Below, in pieces: positions 12,601 to 22,129 of a DNA stretch of 64,000 bases. Both the position numbers and the translations under genes were made by a program. The stretch covers positions 18,276,039 to 18,340,038 of the forward strand of contig NC_088317.1 of the NCBI RefSeq assembly GCF_910592395.1, written 5' to 3'. The stretch is from Lineus longissimus. Lineage: Eukaryota > Nemertea > Pilidiophora > Heteronemertea > Lineidae. Below the pieces are notes generated by a model that was not told the DNA's origin, ran no database searches, and worked only from the letters and a program-made list of their open reading frames with translations. Position 1 is the first letter of the stretch; each line of letters opens with the position of its first letter.

Positions 12601-14480
12601 GTGGCAACATAGTCCACTTTGATATTTCTATAAACAGATTATAAATCTGGATTCTATTGATGCAGTACACTCATTGAACTATGCTGAAACCTTGAGTTAA
12701 ACCCAAAGAACTATCTCTTATTTTTCAAGCTTAACTTGTCAAACAAATCTGAATTTGACAGTCACTGCAGCGGCTGGCGGCCACGCAATCTGCATCCGAA
12801 ACAAAGCCTTTCGTCAAACCTGCAATAAGTCACTCGCCAGAGCTTCCATCCAACATTGACCTGACAAGAGGAGTCTCCCCTCATATTACACAGTCACTGT
12901 TCATGACGGCTATTCTATCGCAATTTGCCATACCGATGTTTATCACTCGCAGCTGATAAAAAGCTCAACATCAATCAAGCCTAATGCAATTTCATACTAC
13001 CCATTAATGCCTTTGTAATTATCCACCCGCTGGGCAATGCACATTTCACGTCATGGTCGATCTTGTCCCAGAGCGTAATCCAGAAAACGATACCATCAGC
13101 TACTCGACGTTTAGAGCAAAAAGCGTTATTTTTAAACGTGTTTAGTAATAGCTACCGGTTAGATGGTTTGGGCATTTCAATATTGTGTTATTCTAGTTTC
13201 ACGACCCTGGATGTCATGTAGTCTTCCATCCATTGTCGCTTTCTTTTGATAATGTTTAGAAAAGTCGAGGCAAAAACATCTGCGCCATTTGCGTAATGAA
13301 GGGTGCACTGCTATGGGTTAGGGGTTCTTGTACATGTCAATGAGATCGGCTCTTCGGGTACTCAGTACTCATGGTATCTAATCCTTTGCCTTTTTCATGT
13401 TAGAGATAAGTATTAGCAACATGTTGCCTACAGGTCTTTACATTCTAATGACAGTATCATCACCTTCTATAAACCTTAGCTCTGTCAAGGTGAATATTAA
13501 AGATTGTATCCAACAATGATTTTAATGCAGCACTGGACCTGGAGCTTGCCTATGGAGATTTCAACTTTTCAAACACTTAAAATCACTTTGGTGGATTTCA
13601 TACAGTCCTTGTATGTTATTTCATCAATGTAATCAAGAGTAGGAACTTTTGTTAATATCACTATCAGTCAAACCGTACAGCCTGGGAAAAGCATTCTTCT
13701 TTAGACTAAACAACTCTGGTTTAGACAAAGGCACTCTGGTTTAGACTAACATCTCCCAGTTTTCATTTCTGCCAATATGTGTGGTTTCCCCTTCAAAGGG
13801 TTAATTGGTAATATTTGGGAAGAGTCTAATCAACATGCTGCAGATAACGCTATTCCTCCCACAATAGTTTGATTTATATTCCAATAATGGCCGTATTTCG
13901 GGTGGATATGTCAGGCCAATATCGGTACTAATGCTTCCATGGGACACCAACTAATGGTTTACGCCAGTTCTCCGATACATTCATCAGTTCCCACTCGGAT
14001 GAAATCCAAGGCCATTGATATCATAGAATACTAGGATAGTATTGTTCAATATAACAGTATGATGACATAGCAACATAAGATGGTTGTTGGCAGACTTGGT
14101 GAAATACTGCACGACGACTCTCAAAAAGACATTCTGTAATCAGAGAGATTTTCAATACAGGTACTTATCAGCCACTTTCCGTTCAACAAGTAGTGACTAC
14201 ATGATTGTGCCCTTCAAAAAGTTGGTGAAGGACTTGTTATCGAACTAGCGGACGCCAAACAACGCAGGCTGGAGCTGAAATGTGGGCCAAAACTGCGGTG
14301 GCAGCCACGGTTTTCGGCGACATGACGACTTTACTCAAGCATGTTTGGTGGGATAACCAATGCTGACAGTGGAGGTACCTTTTTCTATTTAACACTTCAA
14401 ACTTAATACAGAAATGCAATTTTGTCGGATTTTTGACTGCTTCAATATATTTCACCGGCCCAAGCGATTATGGTTGCGTA
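6640..14480. other. Long stretch without a supported gene
   Basis: A minus-strand frame at 7256-7570 is open for 104 codons and has a weak acceptor (TTTGTAG, exon from 7559) with a possible donor GTATCA near 7388. I do not recognise the peptide and give it little weight. A G19 run lies at 9165-9183. Around 13.70-13.75 kb a short unit containing TTTAGAC with CTCTGG repeats about three times. A perfect 16-nt palindrome (AAAATACCGGTATTTT) at 8526 is about as frequent as chance predicts. Otherwise nothing is recognised. Confidence 0.45.
9165..9183 (+). repeat. Poly-G run (19 G)
   Basis: Nineteen consecutive G lie between TTACC and TGCTAGAC. It is one of four long G or C homopolymers in the window. 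Open frames running through it are poly-glycine artefacts. Confidence 0.95.
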
Positions 14481-14983
14481 TATTGAAGACATGATCGGCA
14501 CCAACAACTATTTCTTTTGACCCTGCCGGAGTCTTTCAAAACAATAGACTCTGAGTCTGACCCTGCTGACCTCGACTTTTAAAAACTTTTTAAAAAGGCC
14601 ATTCAATCGTTAAATCAACTGCAAAGATATTATTTTATATCACTGAGGTATATAAATACGATATGTTGAGAAAAATCTCTACAACTATCGAAATATACGA
14701 TTACTTAGAACTAATTCGGCAAATCACCTTGTCACCTGCGCGACCTTGTCACAATTGCGGCGCGCTCGTTTGCATACCGCATATAAGAGGCGAATAAAAT
14801 CTCCATTTCAACACGAAAGCCTTTACGGTTCAGCGCTAAGAGTGTTTGACTGTGGATCGGCAGGTCCCGGGTTCGACTCCCGGTGAATCTGCCGCAGTCT
14901 TCTTTTTTTTTTCTTCCTAATCTTGTTATCGAATTATCAATGTACAGAAGTCGAATTTTTCATTATTATCATTATCATACCCC
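14481..14983 (+). repeat. ~505 bp repeated element, copy 1 (tRNA-like, TATA-like box)
   Basis: This stretch matches 15395-15900 almost base for base with few differences. Order of parts: TATTGAAGACATGATCGGC start; GACCCTGCCGGAGTC block; AT-rich middle with TATATAAATACGATATG; GCGGCGCGCTCGTTTGCATACC; TATA-like GCATATAAGAG (about 14779); tRNA-like segment; T-rich stretch; and an end with ATTATCATTATCATACCCC. It carries no long open frame. It resembles a non-autonomous, Pol III-type element duplicated locally, or a segmental duplication containing a SINE. Confidence 0.8.
14821..14896 (+). mobile_element. tRNA-like segment in copy 1 (loop would read GTG)
   Basis: A box-A-like CAGCGCTAAGAG (14831-14842) and a near-perfect box B GGGTTCGACTCC are present. 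The T-arm CCGGG/CCCGG pairs fully. The putative anticodon loop CTGTGGA would place GTG in the anticodon. The 3' side TGAATCT has no matching 5' acceptor strand, and the anticodon stem relies on G-T pairs, so I call it a tRNA-derived SINE head rather than a functional tRNA. A T-rich stretch with a T9 run follows about 10 nt downstream and could terminate Pol III. Confidence 0.6.
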
Positions 14984-15394
14984 ACACCCAAACTTTTCAA
15001 ACTGCAGCACATACTGATTCCGGGCGTTCGAGTACTACAGAAGATGGTTTGAATCGGCATCTGGTATTTTAGAGGATACATTGGGGAAGAAAAGTTTTAG
15101 TGTCGGACCTTGACTTTTCCAATCAGATTTTTCGAAGGGTATCCTGAGCTTCAGGCTTTGTATACTCCTTCGTCATATCGAGAGGCGGGGATATTGAAAA
15201 CCACTGGTGCCTAGATGGTTAAAGGGGTACGCTGGTTGTTGACGTATATTTACTGTTGGTCCAATTATAGCTAGTTCCTTCTTCTAATGCCAAGCAACTC
15301 CAATAGTCAGTAGTCACAGGCTCGAGCGCTATCTGTATACAATTGGTATGTGTATGAGTTTTCCCGATCTCACGGGTGGGGTGGAAAGCCGCCA
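14984..15394. other. Spacer between the two repeat copies
   Basis: About 410 bp of sequence is not shared with the flanking copies. I see no open frame or repeat of note in it. Its presence means the copies are not directly abutting, so either the spacer was part of an older duplication or two insertions took place. Confidence 0.5.
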
Positions 15395-15900
15395 TATTGA
15401 AGACATCATCGGCACCAACAATTATTTCTTTTGACCCTGCCGGAGTCTTTCAAAACAATTGACTCTGACTCTGACTCTGCTGGCCTCGACTTTTAAAAAC
15501 TTTTAAAAATGGCCATTCAATCGATAAATCAACTGCAAAGATATTATTTTATATCACTGAGGTATATAAATACGATATGTTGGGAAAAATCTGTAAAACT
15601 ATCGAAATATACCATTACTTGGAACTATTTCGGTCACTATCACTTTGCCACCTGCGCGACCTTGTAACGATTGCGGCGCGCTCGTTTGCATACCGCATAT
15701 AAGAGGCGAATAAAATCTCCATTTCAGCATGAAAGCCTTGACGGTTTAGCGCTAAGGGTGTTTGACTCTGGATCGGCTGGTCATGGGTTCGAATCCCGGT
15801 GAATCTGCCGCAGTTTTCTTTTTTTTCTTCTTCCTTATCTGGTTATCTAATCATCCATGTACAGATGTCGAAATTTTCATTATTATCATTATCATACCCC
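15395..15900 (+). repeat. ~505 bp repeated element, copy 2 (tRNA-like, TATA-like box)
   Basis: This is the second copy of the 14481-14983 element, with the same order of blocks: TATTGAAGACATCATCGGC, GACCCTGCCGGAGTC, TATATAAATACGATATG, CGCTCGTTTGCATACC, GCATATAAGAG, tRNA-like segment, T-rich stretch and a final ATTATCATTATCATACCCC. It has a small local expansion of GACTCT (three units near 15464). The high identity suggests a fairly recent duplication. Confidence 0.8.
15736..15810 (+). mobile_element. tRNA-like segment in copy 2 (loop would read CTG)
   Basis: It has a box-A-like TTTAGCGCTAAGGGTG (a closer match to the consensus than in copy 1) and box B GGGTTCGAATCC. The putative anticodon loop is CTCTGGA, which would place CTG in the anticodon, unlike the GTG of copy 1. 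The T-stem has lost outer pairs (CATGGG against CCCGG) and no acceptor stem forms. A T-rich stretch follows, as in copy 1. SINE head or tRNA pseudogene. Confidence 0.55.
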
Positions 15901-15910
15901 GCATGTATAC

Positions 15911-16132
15911 CACTGCTGCCGAACCTTCATACACTGTAAAGAGTGGTACAGTGTAACCACAGTCTTTAAGAATGACCAATGTAGCGCAGTCTTCGACCAT
16001 CATAACATAACATAATTTCTCCATAATTTCGGAGAAGCCTTTCTGGTTCCAAATGTGGTCTTCAATAAATTGAAATTGATATCGGAGAACAAATATATCG
16101 GAGAATTCATTTGCTTGTTCATCCTCATCAAT
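15911..16132 (-). CDS. Candidate exon, ~74 codons, product unknown
   Basis: On the minus strand the acceptor TTTGATTTCACAG opens a phase-0 frame beginning IDEDEQANEFSDIFVLRYQF and running on through FIEDHIWNQKGFSEIMEKL. A donor GTATAC at 15909-15910 would give 222 nt, phase 0. An alternative donor GTATGA would end the exon at 15898. The peptide is acidic at the start, then aromatic and hydrophobic, with two Cys late on. I do not recognise it. The open frame continues into the AT-rich end of the 505 bp repeat, so the true 3' boundary is uncertain. It may be chance. Confidence 0.3.
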
Positions 16133-17566
16133 CTGTGAAATCAAAGGTCCTTGCTTGGTTAGTATTTGATTATTGGTATATTATATCTAATAGATGGCTC
16201 GATGATGGCTTTGGTAGCAATTGGCATCAGTAGGGCTTCAAATGGTATATTCGCATTTAACGTAAGAAGTTCACGCCAGTAGAGATTTTAAGGCATCAAC
16301 AGAAAGCTTTTTAACACACTTGAGGGTACAATATATTCACTGGATAAATGTTTACCGCAAAATGTCTCCAGTTTCACCATAATACACTGTCTTGACACAC
16401 ACGCCAAACTTTTTAAAACATGTCCTTGTCAGCACCACCATATTTGATCTTAAGTCGACCTAAAAATTCCGAGGTATGACAAAAGTGAAGGTAAAACTTA
16501 ATTTCGTACCGTCCTGCCATTTTACCTTATACGTGCTTAAGCCTGTATCATTTTGCTGAGTTGCCCTAATAAGGATTAGTCTGGTGTTACGATTCCCTAA
16601 AGCGATATAACAGACGTACATAGTCTCTGACTAGACGTTGTAATAGATCCGACAATCAGAGAAATAGCACTTCCCTTGTGTACATCTTTCCTGGAGAGAC
16701 AACTCCATATTGAGATGCCGTTTCTGGCAAAGAACATAGTGACACTATCTTCGCCTTGGTAACGTTCGGAGAATTTCTGGTAGGCTGTGAATAACTGTTC
16801 GACTATAGAGACTATCGGTCACAAGGTTTTGTACCCAACAACAGAAGTCACATTCACTGGAGAGACAGTGTTCATATTAATACCCAGTTTCTGGAAATTA
16901 ACTTTATATTACAGACGTAACTATCCTCACAATTGCCACACCTGAAGAGAGCACAATGACTTTCTGGTTCAGGGGTTTGACTATCAATCAACAGCAAGGA
17001 GTTCAACTGAGAACTTGGACAAATATTATCTCCTGGCATCATGTGCCATAAAATCCTACGATATACTATCAATAACACAGAAACACACATAAATTGATGG
17101 CCGTTCTAAATGATTTTCAAAAGCGACTCCTAAATGTTAAGGGGTTAAACCAACTGTTGGCACACAGAATCTCCAATCCCCTGCGCAGACCAATCATGAA
17201 GCAATGTTTTTTTTGAAGCAATACAAACAGGCAATAAGTACACGATCTAATTCCATTTGACACGGACTGTCATAGCCATCCAGCTATTGTGGACAAGCAG
17301 TGTTTGTTTTCCAATCGAGCTCTGGACGTGATGCGAGGGGCTAATAGGGTTTGAGGAGCATCATGGCAGTTACTGATGAAAGCCAAAATGAAACGGAACG
17401 AAATGAAAGGAAAATTGAATTGAAGTAGACCCATGGAAATAGCAGGTAAAGAAATTGGAACTATTAATGGTTCAATTATTGTCCATCAGGTACAAAGCAG
17501 TACCAGTGTCAACTACTTGTGAAGCAAAGAGTGACTGACCATAAGCGCCATCAAAAAGCTGGTTGA

Positions 17567-17581
17567 CCCCCCCCCCCCCCC
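17567..17581 (+). repeat. Poly-C run (15 C)
   Basis: Fifteen C follow GGTTGA and lead into TCCCG, so the reverse strand carries G15. It is similar in kind to the runs at 9.2, 18.7 and 61.0 kb. Confidence 0.95.
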
Positions 17582-17863
17582 TCCCGTCAGCCACCTTGTT
17601 AGCTAGCTGTCAAAGCCAGTTGACCAGGTGAAGGAAGAGGAGGCAATGACTAACCATAACCACCTGGTACCTTAACACCTTACAGCCCATAAAGACAGAA
17701 AATCATTAGCTGAATGGCACTTTTGCCAGCCTATGGTATTGGAGCCTTTCCATGTTTTTATTAAAAGCTTGTCTGAGAAGTATGGGTAACTGTTCAGGAA
17801 GCGATTTTCTAAAGTAGATGGTTTTATATTTTTGAGATAAGATGCTACAGAGTACATTCAAAC

Positions 17864-17965
17864 CTTTTCTTTGAAACTGTACGGGAAACTTCCATCAATC
17901 TTATAAACGTTTAAGCCTTCATCATCATTTCTTATCCATAGGAGAGATTTTCTTAAAACAAGAAC
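17864..17965 (-). CDS. Candidate exon, 34 codons, product unknown
   Basis: On the minus strand, acceptor ACTCTATATTTTAAAG and donor AAG|GTTTGA flank 102 nt of open frame, phase 0 at both ends. It encodes VLVLRKSLLWIRNDDEGLNV followed by YKIDGSFPYSFKEK. The composition looks protein-like, with mixed hydrophobic, acidic and aromatic residues. It lies 471 nt downstream (in transcription order) of the hydrophobic candidate exon ending at 18437, and the phases match, so the two could be spliced together. I recognise no family. The donor is not ideal. Confidence 0.3.
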
Positions 17966-18436
17966 CTTTAAAATATAGAGTACATGTACTAAATTCTTCG
18001 TTGAACAGGATGAAGATAAAAATGGATAATATGATACGGCTTCAAAAGGTTTTGTTTGAAAAAAAATAATTTCCACTGCCATCAACATGAAATGACATAG
18101 ATTTCTGAGGCCTAATCAACTATGACAACTGATTTCTTTTGCGAGCTTGATGAAATTATTTTTCTTCTTTTATATGGATTCAAAACTGCTAATAAACAGA
18201 TGTATGTAAAAAACCATGGCAACGCCAACGACGTTTTGACTTTGCTAATAAGGCTTTGATCAAGGAGCAGCTTAGTGCATTGGGCACGTAAATAGAAAGT
18301 AAGAAAGATTATGCTATTGAAGAAGTATGGTTGTGTCCGAGGGCTTATCTAAACGATGATGTGAAACCCACACTGCCCACCAGCAAGTACATTGTCGATA
18401 GCATAATACTACAATCCGAACTCGGATATTTTTTAC

Positions 18437-18619
18437 CATCCAATCTCCGTACCAAGCGATACCAATAGGCATTGAAAAGAACTGCCCGCTAAAGATAGCT
18501 AAGACAAATATGGCATCATGTGACTTGAATGGAAGAGCTCCTCCATAGACTGAGAAAAACGCTAAGCCAATACCAATGACGGTTAAGTATTTTGTGGGTT
18601 TCTTGTGGTGCGTAGCCTT
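18437..18619 (-). CDS. Candidate exon with two hydrophobic, membrane-like segments
   Basis: On the minus strand, acceptor TTTTTCTCATATAAG and donor ATG|GTAAAA flank 183 nt of open frame, phase 0 at both ends. The 61 residues start KATHHKKPTK, a basic stretch, and then give two hydrophobic runs: YLTVIGIGLAFFSVYGG and AIFVLAIFSGQFFSMPIGI, ending WYGDWM. This looks like a pair of transmembrane helices joined by a short loop (ALPFKSHD), in a polytopic membrane protein. The spacing loosely recalls a helix pair in SID1-type proteins, but that is an impression only. An in-frame ATG sits 36 nt upstream of 18619, so a first exon is also possible. Confidence 0.35.
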
Positions 18620-18717
18620 CTTATATGAGAAAAACTCGACTTTCATTGATTCTACAAAGTAACTTTGTCGGCATAAGCTTTACAGTTCTGTAATTATTTA
18701 CTGTGAAATGGAGAGGC

Positions 18718-18731
18718 GGGGGGGGGGGGGG
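18718..18731 (+). repeat. Poly-G run (14 G)
   Basis: Fourteen G lie between GAGAGGC and CGGTC. The run sits between two exon candidates on opposite strands. Confidence 0.95.
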
Positions 18732-18853
18732 CGGTCAATAATAAAACTCTCCAGCTCCCCATACGATATTGAGTATTTTGCCTGTAAGCTCTTCAAGTAA
18801 GAAATGAGCCCACTGACTCATAAAAACTGTCTTCTTGGTACGCTGCACTATAG

Positions 18854-19028
18854 TATTATATCAAATTCTTCGGACAAATTGGACAAGAATTTGTCGCAAG
18901 GAGATCCAAATAGCAAATTATTTCTCGATGTGTGGGTTCAAGTGACAGGTTCCAAGTCCAGCGCACTCGTTACCGTCGCAAGTAGATCTACGGAGAGCTT
19001 TCAAATTAATTTGTCCGTTTCAATGTCG
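18854..19028 (+). CDS. Candidate plus-strand exon, 58 codons, product unknown
   Basis: Acceptor CTGCACTATAG and donor TCG|GTACAA flank 175 nt with one open frame (one leading base, then 58 codons). The peptide contains SKLFLDVWVQVTGSKSSALV followed by TVASRSTESFQINLSVSMS. Alternating hydrophobic residues suggest beta strands, and there are N-S-S and N-L-S sequons, as in an extracellular domain. The opposite strand just left of it holds the hydrophobic candidate exon, so both cannot belong to one gene. No family is recognised. Confidence 0.25.
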
Positions 19029-19054
19029 GTACAATATGAAATACTGATATCGTT

Positions 19055-19453
19055 GTGGCACTGACGGTGTATCTTTGGGATTGGCATTTATCAAACAATG
19101 GCTATCATCCCACATTGATTATTTCCAAAACCATGAGGTCAACATCAAACCATCTATTCTTCATATGGAAAAAATTGTCTTCAACAAACCCTATCATCCT
19201 ATTATCTTTTGTCTCATGCTGCTGCCCCCGAATAGCTTTTAGCTTTTTGCAATTGAATGGATATCATCCCACATTAGTTAATAACGAAACCATAAGGTCA
19301 ACATCACACTGTCTATTCTTCCTACTGAAACAAATCTTCAACAAACTTTCCCATCTAAATACCTTTTGTTTATGCTGCTGCACCCACACACTTTCATTAT
19401 CTACCTCAAACAGCTTTCAGCCTTGGATGGTCCTATTTGATACACTGAATTAA
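19055..19453 (+). repeat. Two-copy tandem duplication, period ~159 bp, frame kept open
   Basis: The block AATGGCTATCATCCCACATT, ACCATGAGGTCAACATCA, CTATTCTTC, TCTTCAACAAA and ATGCTGCTGC (from about 19097) recurs from about 19256 as AATGGATATCATCCCACATT, ACCATAAGGTCAACATCA, CTATTCTTC, TCTTCAACAAA and ATGCTGCTGC. One plus-strand frame of 132 codons runs through both copies, so each copy encodes NGYHPTL, then RSTS, then LFF. I see no start context, signal peptide or known domain. The simplest reading is a diverged tandem repeat whose period happens to be a multiple of three. Confidence 0.7.
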
Positions 19454-21033
19454 ACCTACCACTGCAGTTTTAGTGAGTTCAGGGTCTATGCTACTCCTCC
19501 TAACATTTACCACCAACAATATGCCATAGAACAACTACCAAAGAAACCGAGACGAATTGTCTTTTCCCCACCATCTCATCATGTTATACCTTCATTATGA
19601 TCCTAATAAATACGTCTAGCCAGCGGCAAACTTGGCCAACATTTGTTTCTCATTTTATGATGATTGGCAATCAATACCGAGAAAAGACATTCGGAGACGA
19701 GATATCCGCGAATTCTCTCTGGCCTAAAACTTAGCTAAAGCCTTGTTTTCTTACAGGTTACGAATACACAAAAAAGTGATATAATACCTTATTTAGGCAC
19801 CAACATTTAGCTAATGAGATTGACATGTGCCAAGACGTGTCACAACGTACCTGACCTTGAAGACAAATGCATATAATGGGTGTCTGCAATGATTGAGCGT
19901 GCTAAGCAAAGACTGCTAAAAGCAAGGAAACAATTAACTTTGAAATACAACCATGAAAGCTTTCAACTCTGTTAATGATAGTATCGACGCATCCTCTGCC
20001 GCACTTACAGTATATTACTCAAATTTCACAGATCCAAGATCCCTTCCAGTACATTCTAGCCAACCGACTTTATATGGTCGTTTGATGGTACGTACAATGT
20101 TCAACTGGATTGACAAAACAGATCGGGGCCACCAAGTTGTCCGATTGTTATGACGTCATGTTACTAGCCGTGGCTTTTACCTTGTGTGGTTTTGTTCAAA
20201 TTTATGAAGTGGTCTCTGACTCATTAAACAGCTGCACCAATCTGTATCTATATGACATTGTGTAGATTACTCGACAGACCATCTCAAAGATGCTTTGTGC
20301 TGCGTAAATATCTGCACTTGCGATCGAAAGGCATTGACTTAGCGTTAGATATTCATTGGCATGCTCCAGTACCAACAGCCAGCCTGGTAAAATCACGCGC
20401 CTCCCTGCGAGATCTCGTGATATTTGGGTGGTCGATCGCTACCGTAGCTACAATCCAACCTTACGTCAAGAATTGGCGGAGGCACAATGACTTCGGACGA
20501 GGCTGGCCAACAGCCTCAGTGTCTTACAATATGAACGGAAATCCAGTTTGCCATTTTAATTTTTTCTAATTTTTATTCCAAAGTCAAGTGCACTTGTAAT
20601 TGACTTCCATTAATGTCAATCCATAGCGTTCACTTGAGCATAAGTTGGCCAAGTTCATATATACAGTGTACATTTCACAAAATATGGTTTACAGAAATGT
20701 ACAGGTTGCTTGGTTAAATTTAAGTTGAATAGGTGATCCTGCTTTATCTTGGAATTTAGACAAAATCTAACTGTGTATTGATGCGCAAATTACAAATTGA
20801 GAGAATCGCAAGTAAAGAAGCCATAGTTGCTTGTACAGAAACATCCAAAGTTCGAAGGGGTAGTTGCCCTCGACTTGCAACCTGCCGAATGACATGATTG
20901 ACTTCAATTACTGGATGCACTGCACTGTTCAGTATCAGGTCACCTAAATATGCACGTCTCTAAAGCGTCCTCCAGCGCAAATATCTCAGGTGGCTTGAAA
21001 CATTATAGAAATGAGGAGACTCTGATATCAGAA

Positions 21034-21330
21034 CTAAATTTGTCTTAGTATAGCGAATTGTTTTAGGAACAGGCCAACTGAATTCAGACCTATGACCAAA
21101 AGGCATCCCATAGCTGGTAGCAGTAATTTGCACCCGAGTAGATAAGTTGATGACAGGTTGGTCCACTTTTTAATGTTACCCAACCACGTTTCCTTGGTCT
21201 TCCTAGTTTCCTTTCCCAGCACGTCGATCTGATGGTCTTTGGAAGAAAGTCTGATGTGTCCAAACCAGTTGGGCTTGCGTGATCAGGAAAGTCTTTGGCA
21301 TTCCACAATGTCTCCACACCTTATTGAACT
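21034..21330 (-). mobile_element. LINE fragment: C-terminal end of a reverse transcriptase ORF, broken
   Basis: On the minus strand one frame encodes NWFGHIRLSSKDHQI, then ETRKTKETWLGNIKKWT. This is the characteristic W-F-G-H-[IV]-R ... K-x-T-W-L-x-N-[IV]-K-x-W-T pattern found near the C terminus of many non-LTR retrotransposon polymerases. Just upstream, another frame reads MPKTFLITQAQLVW, matching the Q-A-Q-L-x-W that normally joins W-F-G-H, so a frameshift separates them. The catalytic core is absent. This is a dead 5'-truncated remnant. Confidence 0.6.
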
Positions 21331-22009
21331 GACTGGCACTGGGTCTTCGTCATGTGGTTTCTGCAGGCACTTTATCTCAAACCCTTGGAGGCATCACTAT
21401 GTCTTTGCGTTGTCACCCAATGAAGGGTTAATCTCCTTGACAGTGTGAACAACTACAGCACAGACAGAAGCCACCACGAGCCGCCAACGAACTTTTAAAA
21501 GCTACGCATGCCTGATAAATTTTGCAGAATCTAAAGACGATTTGTTTACCACTATTAATTGCGGTGGATAAGATACGAGTTCTTGAAGACGTTAAATATT
21601 TGTTGAGTCGCTATAGTCACGTATCTTGTTTCTTTCACATGTTTCAGCAAGAAATTATAACTTCAAGTGCTGTCATAGTAGTCGGGGTGGCGGGAGGATT
21701 TTGATATACATGTAGCAGTGACTGTGTTTAGTACTGCCTGAACGAGTACTTACTACTCTGTGGTACTCATCCGGTACATGTCACCACAGGGGCTGGCTCA
21801 CCAGGCGGGACTCCGTATTTGAGAACATATTTTGAAATCGCCAAAATTTGATTTAACCACAATATGTCTGTCTGTCCCTCAGGAACAGAAACATGGCACG
21901 CTTGTTCTTTTTTTGATGAGAGAGAAACTTTGTTTTTTTAACTAATCAGACAAAAAGGCCGCCCACAAAAGGTTAGGTAGTTCCAAACATCAATTGAAGG
22001 AAAGTTCAC

Positions 22010-22127
22010 CCACGAATTCGCACTCTCTAATTTCTTCTGATGGGCATCAGTAAAACTAATGGCATTTCCTATCGAGTCGGTATCACCAAACACGTACAAG
22101 ACCATACCGCCCAGGGCATGACAATCG
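22010..22127 (-). CDS. Candidate exon, 39 codons, weak kelch-like look
   Basis: On the minus strand, acceptor GGCGTACTGTGTAG and donor TGG|GTGAAC flank 118 nt inside a 115-codon open frame (21938-22285). The peptide reads DCHALGGMVLYVFGDTDSIG, then ... KKLESANSW. The H-A-x-GG-x-x-L-Y-V-F-G-x-x-D start with a W near the end recalls a kelch repeat of a beta-propeller, though the G-D in place of the usual double G and the lack of adjacent repeats weaken it. Neither splice site is strong. Confidence 0.2.
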
Positions 22128-22129
22128 CT

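Noticed and set aside
14821-15810. Functional tRNA-His and tRNA-Gln genes
   Set aside because: The loops read GTG and CTG, but no acceptor stem can be formed and the anticodon stem is weak. They fit tRNA-derived SINE heads.
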